A stretch of 64,000 nt of DNA from Oceanicaulis sp052055585 (GCF_052055585.1 NZ_CP170485.1:372001-436000), one strand, 5' to 3'; counted from the first letter of the stretch, positions 27,186-35,471 are shown. The notes: generated by a model not told the origin, from the letters alone. Program-made: numbers and translations.

Positions 27186-29174
27186 ATGACCCAGCCCGCT
27201 CTTGATCCGGCCCGGATCCAGCCCCTCGCCAATGCTGTCCGCGCCCTGTCCATGGACGCGGTCGAGGCCGCCAATTCCGGTCACCCCGGCATGCCCATGG
27301 GCATGGCCGACGCCGCGACCGTTCTGTGGACCCGGCACATCAAGTTTGACCCCAAGGACACCAACTGGGCCGATCGTGACCGCTTCGTGCTGTCTGCGGG
27401 CCATGGCTCCATGCTGCTCTACTCGATCCTGCACCTGATCGGGGTCGAGGCGCTGAGCATGGACGAGCTGAAGAACTTCCGTCAGCTGGGTTCGAAAACC
27501 GCCGGCCACCCTGAGTTCGGTCATGCGCCGGGCATCGAAACGACCACCGGCCCGCTGGGTCAGGGCCTGTCCACTGCGGTCGGCATGGCGCTGGGCGAGC
27601 GGATCATGAACGCCCAGTATGGGGATGATCTGGTGGACCACCGCACCTGGGTGATCGCCTCTGACGGCGATCTTCAGGAGGGCGTCAGCCAGGAAGCCAT
27701 CTCCATCGCCGGCCATCTCAAGCTCAACAAGCTCGTGGTGCTGTGGGACGACAACTCCATCCAGATCGATGGCGACACGGCCCTGTCTGACACCGTCAAT
27801 CACCGCCAGCGCTTTGAGAGCGCCGGTTGGACCACGATGGAAGTGGACGGCCATGACGCCGCCGCCGTCGACAAGGCGCTCAACGACGCCAAGATGTCGG
27901 ACAAGCCGGTGCTGATCGCCTGCAAGACCACCATCGGGTTCGGCGCGCCCACCAAAGCGGGCACCGCAGGCAGCCATGGTTCGCCGCTGGGCGCCGAGGA
28001 AATCAAGGGCGCGCGCGAAGCGCTGGGCTGGAGCCATGCGCCCTTCGTGATCCCTGACGAGATCTATGACGGCTGGCGCTTCGCCGCCGAGCTGGGCGGC
28101 CAGACCCGCGAGGCCTGGGACGCCCGTCTCGCGGCGTCTGACAAGGCCGACGCTTTCAAGGCGCAAATCTCCGGCCAGCCGCCGAAAGCCGCGCTTGACG
28201 CGCTTGACGCCCACATTCAGAAGACCCTCGCTGACAAGCCGGCGCTGGCGACCCGCGCCTCGTCCGGCAAGGCCATCGAAGCCTTTTGGGAAACCTTCCC
28301 GGGCCTCATTGGCGGTTCTGCGGACCTGACCGGGTCCAACAACACCCGTGCGCCGGGCATGGCCTCGATAACGCCTGACGATTTTTCGGGTTCCTACGTC
28401 CATTACGGCGTGCGTGAATTCGGCATGGCTGCGGCCATGAACGGCATGGCGCTACATGGCGGTCTGCGGCCCTATTCGGGCACCTTCCTGGTGTTCTCGG
28501 ACTATTGCCGCGGCGCGATCCGTCTGTCCGCGCTGATGAACCAGCCGGTGATTTATGTCTTCACTCACGACTCCATCGGTCTTGGGGAAGACGGCCCGAC
28601 ACACCAACCGGTCGAGCATCTCACTGCCCTGCGCTCCATGCCGAATGTGGCGGTCTATCGGCCCGGCGACGCCGTCGAGGCGGCGGAAGCGTGGAAAGCC
28701 GCGCTTGAGCGCACCGACGGCCCGACGGTTCTGGTGCTGTCGCGTCAGAAAGCGCCCCATGCGCGTCAGGATGACGGCTCTGAAAACCTGTCGGCCAAGG
28801 GCGCCTATGTGATCCGCGAGGCCGAAGACGCGGCGCAAGTCACCCTGATCGGCACCGGCACCGAGCTGTGCCTGGCGCTGGAAGCGCAGGACAAGCTCAA
28901 GGCCAAGGGCGTGAACGCGCGCGTCGTGTCGGCGCCGTCGCTGGAAACCTTCCTCAAGCAGGATGCAACCTATCGCAAATCGGTCGTGAACCCGGACCTG
29001 CCGGTGGTCGCGGTCGAGGCGGCCATCCGCTGGGGCTGGGATGGCCTGATCGGCCTTGAGGGCGGCTTTGTCGGCATGGATGGCTTTGGCGCGTCCGGTC
29101 CGGCGGAAGCCCTGTACGAGCATTTCGGCATCACCGCCGACGCCGTGGTCGAGCAGGCGCTCGCCCGGGTGTGA
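27186..29174 (+). CDS. tkt: Transketolase
   Basis: 662 residues. Thiamine diphosphate motif GDGDLQEGVSQEA...WDDN (residues about 156-185) with a SDGD start, HPGMPMGMAD near the N-terminus, HYGVREFGMAAAMNG (catalytic Glu) and THDSIGLGEDGPTHQPVEHL (pyrimidine domain). Moves two-carbon units in the pentose-phosphate and Calvin-type pathways. In many alphaproteobacteria gap follows tkt; here the next reading frame is a YjhX homologue. Two hairpins lie in the 195-nt gap that follows. Confidence 0.97.
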   Translation: MTQPALDPARIQPLANAVRALSMDAVEAANSGHPGMPMGMADAATVLWTRHIKFDPKDTNWADRDRFVLSAGHGSMLLYSILHLIGVEALSMDELKNFRQLGSKTAGHPEFGHAPGIETTTGPLGQGLSTAVGMALGERIMNAQYGDDLVDHRTWVIASDGDLQEGVSQEAISIAGHLKLNKLVVLWDDNSIQIDGDTALSDTVNHRQRFESAGWTTMEVDGHDAAAVDKALNDAKMSDKPVLIACKTTIGFGAPTKAGTAGSHGSPLGAEEIKGAREALGWSHAPFVIPDEIYDGWRFAAELGGQTREAWDARLAASDKADAFKAQISGQPPKAALDALDAHIQKTLADKPALATRASSGKAIEAFWETFPGLIGGSADLTGSNNTRAPGMASITPDDFSGSYVHYGVREFGMAAAMNGMALHGGLRPYSGTFLVFSDYCRGAIRLSALMNQPVIYVFTHDSIGLGEDGPTHQPVEHLTALRSMPNVAVYRPGDAVEAAEAWKAALERTDGPTVLVLSRQKAPHARQDDGSENLSAKGAYVIREAEDAAQVTLIGTGTELCLALEAQDKLKAKGVNARVVSAPSLETFLKQDATYRKSVVNPDLPVVAVEAAIRWGWDGLIGLEGGFVGMDGFGASGPAEALYEHFGITADAVVEQALARV

Positions 29175-29188
29175 CCTGGAAGTCATAG

Positions 29189-29225
29189 GCGGCCCGGAGC
29201 GTTCATGCTATACGGGCCGCTTATG
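29189..29225 (+). terminator. Possible tkt terminator hairpin
   Basis: GCGGCCCG (29189-29196) pairs with CGGGCCGC (29213-29220) over a 16-nt loop, followed by TTATG, a poor T-tract. It stands 15 nt after the tkt stop. Might be a terminator or part of the leader of the next gene. Confidence 0.4.
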
Positions 29226-29252
29226 AGTAACACTCTGTCTGAGACCCGTTAG
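29223..29252 (+). CDS. Candidate leader peptide MSNTLSETR upstream of yjhX homologue
   Basis: A nine-codon frame, ATG at 29223 to TAG at 29252, lies between the GC hairpin after tkt and a stronger hairpin that begins 2 nt after its stop. The spacing to a structured element and a downstream regulated-type gene resembles a translational attenuator. No clear ribosome-binding site is visible, and such short frames occur by chance. E. coli topAI is known to have a leader reading frame, which is the reason for noting it. Confidence 0.3.
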   Translation: MSNTLSETR

Positions 29253-29253
29253 G

Positions 29254-29281
29254 GCCTCGCCTCGCATGTGCGGGGTGAGGC
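29254..29281 (+). promoter_or_regulatory. Strong hairpin in the yjhX leader
   Basis: GCCTCGCCTCGC (29254-29265) pairs with GCGGGGTGAGGC (29270-29281) around ATGT, 12 bp including two G-T pairs. No T-tract follows, so it is more likely an RNA structure controlling ribosome or Rho access than an intrinsic terminator. It begins two bases after the short upstream frame and ends 88 nt before the yjhX start. Confidence 0.5.
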
Positions 29282-29369
29282 GGCCTTCAAGAGCCCGTTC
29301 GCTACGATCAGCGAGCGCCGATTTCTTGCGTCCGCGGCCTGGCTGCGGACCCTCGGGACCGACAGACCC

Positions 29370-29627
29370 ATGGATATTTCAAAAGACGAACAGCGCGTGC
29401 TGCACGCGCTGGCTAAAGGCGGCCGTTTGCAGGCCGCCAAAACCTCATCCGGCCGCATTCTTGATGTGGAGCTGATCACGCGGGAGGGCTGGGCCATGCC
29501 CGGCGTCACCCCGCGCCTGTTCCGCAAGCTCAAGTCCAAGCGCGCGGTGGCGTCCTCACAAGGCGGGCCTTACCGAATTACGCGGCGAGGGTTGGAGCTG
29601 GTGCGCGCCCAGCTCGACAATCGTTAG
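29370..29627 (+). CDS. yjhX: YjhX/TopAI family toxin homologue (UPF0386)
   Basis: 85 residues, exactly the family length. MDISKDEQRVLHALAKGGRL, VELITREGW, FRKLKSKRAV and the C-terminal GPYRITRRGLELVRAQLDNR align throughout with E. coli YjhX, which inhibits topoisomerase I and is paired with the GNAT-type antitoxin YjhQ. No acetyltransferase or other antitoxin-like gene is adjacent here, so it is an orphan. The ATG at 29370 gives the family start; a GTG at 29268 would add 34 residues overlapping the hairpin. Whether the protein is toxic in this organism cannot be told. Confidence 0.9.
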   Translation: MDISKDEQRVLHALAKGGRLQAAKTSSGRILDVELITREGWAMPGVTPRLFRKLKSKRAVASSQGGPYRITRRGLELVRAQLDNR

Positions 29628-29644
29628 GCGAAAGCGGGGCGGGC

Positions 29645-30829
29645 TCAGGCCCGCTCCGCCACGCCATAGGCGATCAGCCGCTCAAACAGGTCGCGCGCCT
29701 TGGCCTCGTCCAGTGCGGGAAAGTCTGACAGGCTGATGGTCTCGCCCTTTAAAAGCCGCTCCAGCCCGGCTTCAGCGGGCGCGTCAAAAGTCAGCGCGCC
29801 GCCCGGCGCCACCAGCGCCACATGATCCCCGTCATCCACAAGGTCGAGCGCAATCAGCGCCCGGCGCTTCAGTTTCGTGTCCGCCGTGATCGGACCAAAG
29901 GTCAGCGCGCCGCGCGTATCGGCGGGGCGTGAAGTGAGGGCGGTGTCGGTGAAAAGGCCCAGCACCGCATCGATGTCGGCGTTCCTGCCCACCGCTTCCA
30001 GCGCTTCGGCAAAGGTTTTTGCGAACACGCCGGAGCTGACGGCGCCGCGGGCGAAGCCGGGCGGCAAAGCGCGGCGCAGTTGCGGCGTGCGCAGCGCGGC
30101 TTCAGACACCGCTTCGAGCAGGAAGTCCGCCCAGGTCTTGGCCAGAAGGCCTGTCGTGATGTGTAGCGAGGCCTCGTCGGTCCCTTCATTGACCGCGTCA
30201 TGCATCAGCCCGCGCGGCACATAAAGGACATCGCCGGGGTTCAGCACCAGCTCGTCGCGCGGCTCGGTCTGGGCGAAGCGGCCCGGCGTGAAGCGCTCGC
30301 CGCGATAGGGCGTGCCCACCGGGGCGTCATAGAGCCGCCAGCGCTTGGAGCCCTCGACCTGCAGCACCAGCACATCGTGATTGTCGTAATGGGTCTGAAA
30401 GCCCTGCGCGTTGGGCGGGGTGAGATAGATATTGGTCTGGACCGGGCACGAGAACTCCGCTTCCAGCTGACGGCAGAGATCGGCCAGCGGCCGGTGACGC
30501 GCCTGCAGCTGGGGCAGGATCAGCGTCGCGCCCTGCTGGTAGAGCCTCGCGACCTCGCCCCGATCCACCAGACCGTCCTCCCGCAGCCAGGCGCCGGCCT
30601 GCAGGCGGGGTTCGGCCCGCGCCATGGACAGATCGCCCTCCCGCAACAGGTCTTCAGCCAGAATACGGTCGATGGCGTCCAGACTGATCAGTGGCTTGAA
30701 CCGGTCATGGTCCGTCCCCGCCGCATGCAGATGGGTCTGCTCAAAGGCGGTCTCAAAGAACGTATCTGTCTTGTGGGGCGCGAGGAGGCTGGCCAGCGCG
30801 CCGGACGTGGAAACAGGCGTGGATGACAT
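29645..30829 (-). CDS. JmjC/cupin-like Fe(II)/2-oxoglutarate oxygenase
   Basis: 394 residues. The jelly-roll core has GFQTHYDNHDVLVLQVEGSK (iron ligands His147 and Asp149) and LNPGDVLYVPRGLMHDAVN (third ligand His210), which is the pattern of the ribosomal-oxygenase-like JmjC proteins (YcfD/MINA/NO66 group). A winged-helix-like C-terminal region (about 290-390) also fits that group. Such enzymes hydroxylate Arg, His, Asn or Asp in proteins in the cytoplasm. The ATG at 30829 is 5 nt after the stop of the repeat lipoprotein gene, so the pair is surely cotranscribed. Substrate unknown. Confidence 0.88.
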   Translation of the reverse strand: MSSTPVSTSGALASLLAPHKTDTFFETAFEQTHLHAAGTDHDRFKPLISLDAIDRILAEDLLREGDLSMARAEPRLQAGAWLREDGLVDRGEVARLYQQGATLILPQLQARHRPLADLCRQLEAEFSCPVQTNIYLTPPNAQGFQTHYDNHDVLVLQVEGSKRWRLYDAPVGTPYRGERFTPGRFAQTEPRDELVLNPGDVLYVPRGLMHDAVNEGTDEASLHITTGLLAKTWADFLLEAVSEAALRTPQLRRALPPGFARGAVSSGVFAKTFAEALEAVGRNADIDAVLGLFTDTALTSRPADTRGALTFGPITADTKLKRRALIALDLVDDGDHVALVAPGGALTFDAPAEAGLERLLKGETISLSDFPALDEAKARDLFERLIAYGVAERA

Positions 30830-30834
30830 GAGGG

Positions 30835-31455
30835 CTAGCAGCGCCGTCCCTGATTGGCCGGATCGGCATAGGGCCCTGAGTCAGAGTCCGTGCATTGGCG
30901 TCCGCCGCCCGGATGGCCGCCCCGACCCTGACCGGGCGGGTCCGCATACGGCCCCTGATCATTGTCGGTATATCCGCCCTGATAGCCGTTGCCGCGCCCT
31001 TGACCCGGCGGATCGGCGTACGGTCCCTGGTCGTTATCGGTGACGCCATTCTGGTAGCCCCCGCGTCCCTGTCCGGGCGGGTCGGCGTAAGGGCCCTGAT
31101 CGTTGTCAGTATAACCGTTCTGGTAGCCGTTGCCGCGACCCTGACCGGGCGGGTCCGCATACGGCCCCTGATCATTGTCGGTAAAGCCCGACTGTCCGCG
31201 GCAATTGCGGCCCTGATTTGCAGGATCGGCATAAGGGCCCTGATCAGCGTCGGTGCAATTGCGTTCGCCGCCATAGGCGCCGCGGCGTCCGTATCCCACA
31301 GCGTCTGCGTAGGGGCCTGTATCCTGATCGGTCAGCCCGGTGTAGCCCGCGCCGGTCGTGGTGCAGCCCGTAAGACCCGCCGCGCCGATGGCGGTTGCGC
31401 CGCCTGCGACCTGGGTCAGGAAGGACCGCCGTGAGAGCGTCCGTTTCTTGCTCAT
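30835..31455 (-). CDS. Tat-exported lipoprotein with seven TDxDxGPYAD repeats
   Basis: 206 residues. The N-terminus MSKKRTLSRRSFLTQVAGG is a twin-arginine signal and ends in a lipobox (GLTGC, Cys31). After that the protein is almost only repeats of TDxDxGPYADPxxQGR plus a Gly/Asn/Tyr/Gln spacer, starting at residues 42, 68, 92, 116, 139, 163 and 189. Repeats 2 and 7 are each bracketed by Cys exactly 17 residues apart (67/85 and 188/206), which suggests two disulfide loops. The acidic TDxDxG part resembles Asp-rich Ca-binding loops. GGGGAGACGGGC precedes the ATG at 31455. I do not recognise a named family; role at the cell surface or in the periplasm is unknown. Confidence 0.88.
   Translation of the reverse strand: MSKKRTLSRRSFLTQVAGGATAIGAAGLTGCTTTGAGYTGLTDQDTGPYADAVGYGRRGAYGGERNCTDADQGPYADPANQGRNCRGQSGFTDNDQGPYADPPGQGRGNGYQNGYTDNDQGPYADPPGQGRGGYQNGVTDNDQGPYADPPGQGRGNGYQGGYTDNDQGPYADPPGQGRGGHPGGGRQCTDSDSGPYADPANQGRRC
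30838..31332 (-). repeat. Coding tandem repeats, about 70-78 bp period
   Basis: Seven units in frame within the Tat lipoprotein gene, with spacing of 26, 24, 24, 23, 24 and 26 codons. The four middle units share TDNDQGPYADPPGQGR exactly at protein level and differ by synonymous changes at DNA level, so they arose by duplication but are kept by selection on the protein. Not a CRISPR array. Confidence 0.9.
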
Positions 31456-31581
31456 GCCCGTCTCCCCCAAAGACAATGACCTTACACCGATTATGGTCCC
31501 TGAGAAGCTGAATGCGATCTGAACGGGCCCGCGTGCAGAGTTTGGTCGCGTTTTGTTCCAAGTGCTCTATGCTGGCGCCGG

Positions 31582-32079
31582 ATGAGCAGCGCGATTCGCA
31601 TATTGGGCATCGATCCGGGTTTGAACGCCACGGGTTGGGGGGTGATCGACCAGACCGGCTCGCGCCTGTCGCTGGTCGGCTATGGTGTCATCAAGGCCCC
31701 CTCCAAAGCGCCCATGGCTGAACGACTGACGGTGATCTACAACGCCGTTGAAGAGCTTGTGATCGCGCACAAACCCGACGAAGCCGCAGTGGAAGACCAG
31801 TTCGTTCACGCCAGCGCGGTCAGCGCGCTCAAGCTCGGTCAGGCCCGGGCGGCCGCCATGCTGGCCCCGGCGCGCGCGGGTCTGATTGTGGGCGAATACG
31901 CCCCCAAGCTTGTCAAGAAAGCGGTTGTGGGCACGGGCTCGGCGGAGAAGGCGCAGGTCGCGGCGATGATCGCCATCCTGCTGCCCGGATCGAAAGCGGA
32001 TGCGGACGCCGCCGACGCGCTGGCTGTCGCAGTCTGTCATGCGCACCATAGAACCAGCGTGAAAGGAAGCGCGTCGTGA
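31582..32079 (+). CDS. ruvC: Crossover junction endodeoxyribonuclease RuvC
   Basis: 165 residues. RILGIDPGLNATGWGVI (catalytic Asp), AVEDQFVHASAVSALKLGQARAAAM (catalytic Glu) and DADAADALAVAVCHAH (final Asp pair) give the four acidic residues of the RNase H-like resolvase. It cuts Holliday junctions within the RuvAB complex. Overlaps ruvA by GTGA. First gene of a long plus-strand run through ftsH. Confidence 0.96.
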   Translation: MSSAIRILGIDPGLNATGWGVIDQTGSRLSLVGYGVIKAPSKAPMAERLTVIYNAVEELVIAHKPDEAAVEDQFVHASAVSALKLGQARAAAMLAPARAGLIVGEYAPKLVKKAVVGTGSAEKAQVAAMIAILLPGSKADADAADALAVAVCHAHHRTSVKGSAS

Positions 32080-32726
32080 TCGGAAAGCTCAAGGGCGTCG
32101 TCGATTGTGTGGGCGAGGAAGAGGCCGTCATTGATGTGAACGGCGTCGGCTATCTGGTCAGCGCCGGATCGCGCACTTTGGCCCGGCTTGAACCGGGCAA
32201 GCCGGTCGCGCTTCATATCGAGACCCATGTACGCGAGGACCAGTTCAAGCTGTTTGCGTTCCTGAGCGATTCCGAACGCGCCTGGTTCGTGCGCCTGCAA
32301 TCGGTGCAGGGGGTGGGCGCCAAGCACGCCCTCGCCATGCTGGACGCCATCGAGGTCGGGGAGATCGAAAGCTCCGCCATTCTGGGCGATCCCATTCCGT
32401 TCGAGCGCGCCAAGGGCGTGGGCAAGAAGCTTGCCCAACGCATCGCCACCGAACTTAAGGACAAGGCGCCGCCATTGGGCCGGTCGCTGGGCGCTGGTGT
32501 TGCAGGTCTGGCCGCCGCTCTGGCCCCTGCGGGCGCGGATGCGCCGTCTGCTCCCTCCGCGCCACGAGACAATGTGATGCGCGAATCCGCCGTCTCGGCA
32601 TTGGTCAATCTGGGCTATAGCGAAAGCGATGCACGCAAGGCCGCCGCCGAAGCCTTGCGTCAGCTGGGCGATGATGCGACCGAAGGGCTTGTGATCAAAT
32701 CAGCCCTCAAGGAGCTGGCGCGGTGA
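32076..32726 (+). CDS. ruvA: Holliday junction DNA helicase RuvA
   Basis: 216 residues, GTG start overlapping ruvC. MIGKLKGVVDCVGEEEAVIDVNGVGYLV is the OB-fold start; VQGVGAKHALAMLD and AKGVGKKLAQRIATELKDK are the two helix-hairpin-helix motifs; the C-terminal domain AVSALVNLGYSESDARKAAAEALRQLG binds RuvB. The linker (about 140-165) is Ala/Pro rich. Tetramer that holds the four-way junction. Confidence 0.96.
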   Translation: MIGKLKGVVDCVGEEEAVIDVNGVGYLVSAGSRTLARLEPGKPVALHIETHVREDQFKLFAFLSDSERAWFVRLQSVQGVGAKHALAMLDAIEVGEIESSAILGDPIPFERAKGVGKKLAQRIATELKDKAPPLGRSLGAGVAGLAAALAPAGADAPSAPSAPRDNVMRESAVSALVNLGYSESDARKAAAEALRQLGDDATEGLVIKSALKELAR

Positions 32727-33760
32727 GCGAAGCCGAAGAGCGCATCATTTCAGCAGAAGCCAGCCCCGGCGATGGCCGGGACAAGGCGTTGCGTCCGCTG
32801 TCCTTTGACGAGTTCGTGGGCCAGCCCGCCGCCATCGCCAATCTCAAGGTCTTCACCCAGGCCGCTGCGCGACGCGGCGAGGCGCTCGATCACGTCCTCT
32901 TGTCCGGCCCGCCCGGCCTTGGCAAGACGACGCTCGCCCAGATCGTGGCCAAGGAGTTGGGCGTGAATTTTCGCGCCACGTCCGGCCCGGTGATCGCCAA
33001 GGCGGGCGATCTTGCAGCGATCCTGACCAATCTTGAAGAACGCGACGTCCTCTTCATCGACGAGATCCACCGCTTGCTCCCGGCGGTCGAGGAGATTCTC
33101 TATCCGGCGATGGAGGATTTCTGCCTTGATCTGGTGATCGGCGAGGGACCGAGCGCGCGCACCGTGCGCATTGATCTGCCGCCCTTCACGCTCGTGGGCG
33201 CCACGACTCGGGCGGGTCTACTGGCGACGCCTTTGCGGGACCGCTTCGGCGTGCCGGTGCGGCTTGAGTTTTACTCTACCGAAGAACTCTCCGGCATTGT
33301 CGCCCGCGCCGCCGCCAAGCTGGGTGCGCCCATGAGCGAGGATGGCGCGACCGAGATCGCCAAGCGCGCCCGCGGCACGCCGCGCGTCGCCGGGCGTTTG
33401 CTTCGCCGGGTGCGCGACTTCGCCGAGGAAGACGGCGTGCCTGTCATTGATTCAAAAGCCGCCGACGCTGCGCTGAGACGGCTCGACGTGGACGAAGTGG
33501 GGCTCGACAGCCTCGATCGGCGCTATCTTCGGGTTTTGATTGATGGTTTTGGCGGCGGGCCTGCGGGCGTTGAAACGCTGGCGGCGGCCTGCGCCGAGGC
33601 GCGCGATGCGCTGGAAGACGTGGTCGAACCCTTCCTGATCCAGCAAGGTTTCATCATGCGCACGCCGCGCGGCCGGGTGGCGGCCAAGCGCGCCTATGAA
33701 CATCTGGGCTTCACCATGCCGCGTCATCTCAGTGACGATCTGTTCGGGGAGGGCGCGTAA
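32723..33760 (+). CDS. ruvB: Holliday junction branch migration ATPase RuvB
   Basis: 345 residues, GTG start overlapping ruvA by four bases. LRPLSFDEFVGQ, Walker A GPPGLGKTTLAQI, Walker B VLFIDEIHRL, sensor/Arg-finger region VGATTRAGLLATPLRDRFG, and the winged-helix end EPFLIQQGFIMRTPRGRVA. Hexameric motor driving branch migration. Its stop TAA shares its last base with the ybgC ATG. Confidence 0.97.
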   Translation: MSEAEERIISAEASPGDGRDKALRPLSFDEFVGQPAAIANLKVFTQAAARRGEALDHVLLSGPPGLGKTTLAQIVAKELGVNFRATSGPVIAKAGDLAAILTNLEERDVLFIDEIHRLLPAVEEILYPAMEDFCLDLVIGEGPSARTVRIDLPPFTLVGATTRAGLLATPLRDRFGVPVRLEFYSTEELSGIVARAAAKLGAPMSEDGATEIAKRARGTPRVAGRLLRRVRDFAEEDGVPVIDSKAADAALRRLDVDEVGLDSLDRRYLRVLIDGFGGGPAGVETLAAACAEARDALEDVVEPFLIQQGFIMRTPRGRVAAKRAYEHLGFTMPRHLSDDLFGEGA

Positions 33761-34203
33761 TGGCCGAACCCCATGCCGGTGTCTGGCTCGATGACAAGAC
33801 GCACCAGTTGTCTGTCCGGGTCTATTACGAAGACACCGATTTCACGGGCGTCGTCTATTACGCCAACTATCTCAAATTCCTGGAGCGGGGTCGGACCGAC
33901 GCCCTGCGCTGTGCGGGCATATCTCACGCCGAGATCCTGAAACTGGACCCGCCGCTGGGCTTTGCCGTGCGCAAGATCAATCTCGATTATCTCAAGCCTG
34001 CCCGCATTGATGACGCTCTGACCATCGAGACGCGGTTTCTGTCTGCAAAGGGCGCCCGGCTGGTGATCCGCCAGCGGGTCATGGCGGCGGGTGAAGTGCT
34101 GGTCACCGCCGATGTGGAAGCGGCCTGTATCGACCTTGAGGGGCGCCCAAGGCGCTTGCCCAAGAGCATGCTGGATCAGGTGTTACGCTACGTAACCGAC
34201 TAG
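33760..34203 (+). CDS. ybgC: Tol-Pal system acyl-CoA thioesterase YbgC
   Basis: 147 residues, hotdog fold. RVYYEDTDFTGVVYYANYLKFLERGRTDALR holds the Y-x-D-T-D-x-x-G-V-V-Y-H/Y-A-N thioesterase motif with the catalytic Asp. Hydrolyses short-chain or acyl-ACP thioesters and is found at the head of tol-pal operons. It follows ruvB with a one-base overlap; 168 nt separate it from tolQ, and that gap likely holds the tolQ promoter. Confidence 0.95.
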   Translation: MAEPHAGVWLDDKTHQLSVRVYYEDTDFTGVVYYANYLKFLERGRTDALRCAGISHAEILKLDPPLGFAVRKINLDYLKPARIDDALTIETRFLSAKGARLVIRQRVMAAGEVLVTADVEAACIDLEGRPRRLPKSMLDQVLRYVTD

Positions 34204-34371
34204 AATTCTCCCTCAATTCGCCCCAATCGCGGTGTTTTCTGTTGATGTTATGCCCGGCTCGAAGAGTTCGGCTTGGCGTGGCGCGTGCGTGCGGTTACAC
34301 CTGCTTGCCGAGGGCGTTTCATAATGACGCATCCGCTCGGCGCGGGTGCGTGAGGGTCTAGCGGAGTTTCC

Positions 34372-35025
34372 ATGGAAAGCGTTGCAGTTGAGCTGACGGG
34401 TCCGGCCACTGAACTGACCATCATGCATTTGTTCATGCGCGCCGACATCGTGGTGAAGGCGGTGATGGCGATCCTGGCGTTGATGTCGATCTGGTCCTGG
34501 GCCATCGCCATCGAGAAGTGGATGCAGCTGAACAAGGCCCATGCCGGCGCCTCGCGCTTTGAAAACGATTTCTGGTCCGGCGGCTCCCTCGATCAACTGG
34601 TCGACAAATACGCCAAGCCCGCCAAGGAGCCCTTTGGCCGTGTGCTGGCGGCCGCCATGCGTGACTGGGACGGTTACGCGGTCGCCAAAAGCGGCGGCGC
34701 GGAAGCCAATCGCGAGCTGAACAAGATGGAAGCCGGTCTCGGCGTGCTGTCGATCATAGGCTCGTCCGCGCCTTTCATCGGTCTCTTCGGCACGGTGTGG
34801 GGCATCATGAACGCCTTCCGCTCCATCGCTGCGTCCGAGAATACGTCTCTGGCCGTCGTGGCCCCGGGCATTTCCGAAGCCCTGTTCGCGACCGCCCTGG
34901 GTCTTCTGGCCGCTATTCCGGCCGTGATCTTCTTTAACGCCCTGTCGTCCAATCTCGCCAAATACGCCGCCCGCCTTGAAGGCCTGGTGGATGACCTGGC
35001 GGCGCTTGCGAGCCGGGGGAACTAG
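34372..35025 (+). CDS. tolQ: Tol-Pal proton channel subunit TolQ
   Basis: 217 residues with three membrane segments: MHLFMRADIVVKAVMAILALMSIWSWAIAIEK near residue 20, LSIIGSSAPFIGLFGTVWGIM near 125 and ISEALFATALGLLAAIPAVIFF near 165. The second and third carry the conserved Thr and Gly-rich faces of ExbB/TolQ channels. With TolR it uses the proton gradient to energise TolA during outer-membrane constriction. GCGGAG precedes the ATG. Confidence 0.96.
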   Translation: MESVAVELTGPATELTIMHLFMRADIVVKAVMAILALMSIWSWAIAIEKWMQLNKAHAGASRFENDFWSGGSLDQLVDKYAKPAKEPFGRVLAAAMRDWDGYAVAKSGGAEANRELNKMEAGLGVLSIIGSSAPFIGLFGTVWGIMNAFRSIAASENTSLAVVAPGISEALFATALGLLAAIPAVIFFNALSSNLAKYAARLEGLVDDLAALASRGN

Positions 35026-35028
35026 CTC

Positions 35029-35460
35029 ATGGCTGGCGGTCTCGACTCCGGCGGCGGCAATGGGCGTCGTCGCTTCAAGCCCAAGGCTGAGATCAATGTC
35101 ACGCCGTTCGTGGACGTGATGCTGGTGCTGCTGATCGTGTTCATGGTGTCCGCGCCGCTCCTGACGGTGGGGGTCGAGGTCGATCTGCCTGACACCGAAG
35201 CGCGCGCCATGACCACGTCGGAAGAACCGCTGACCCTGACGATCCAGGCGGACGGCACGCTCTATCTGATGGAGACTGTGGTCGAGTTTGACGAGCTCGC
35301 CCCGCGTCTGGCCGCAATTACCGGCGCAGGTTCTGAAGCACGGATCTATATCCGCGCCGATGATGGCGCCCCCTATGGCGATGTCATGCGGGTGATGGCC
35401 CGGGTGTCGGCTTCTGGCTACACCAATATCGGCCTCGTCACCGAACCGATCCGCGAATAG
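35029..35460 (+). CDS. tolR: Tol-Pal proton channel subunit TolR
   Basis: 143 residues. KAEINVTPFVDVMLVLLIVFMVSAPL is the single membrane anchor with the essential Asp; the periplasmic domain VEVDLPDTEAR...LYLMETVVEFDELAPRLAAI and IYIRADDGAPYGDVMRVMA matches ExbD/TolR. Three bases after tolQ. Confidence 0.96.
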   Translation: MAGGLDSGGGNGRRRFKPKAEINVTPFVDVMLVLLIVFMVSAPLLTVGVEVDLPDTEARAMTTSEEPLTLTIQADGTLYLMETVVEFDELAPRLAAITGAGSEARIYIRADDGAPYGDVMRVMARVSASGYTNIGLVTEPIRE

Positions 35461-35471
35461 GGGGTCGGGCC

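Noticed and set aside
30838..31332. CRISPR-like spaced direct repeats
   Set aside because: Units are in frame, spacing varies by whole codons and the 'spacers' are Gly/Asn/Tyr codons; it is protein repeat coding.
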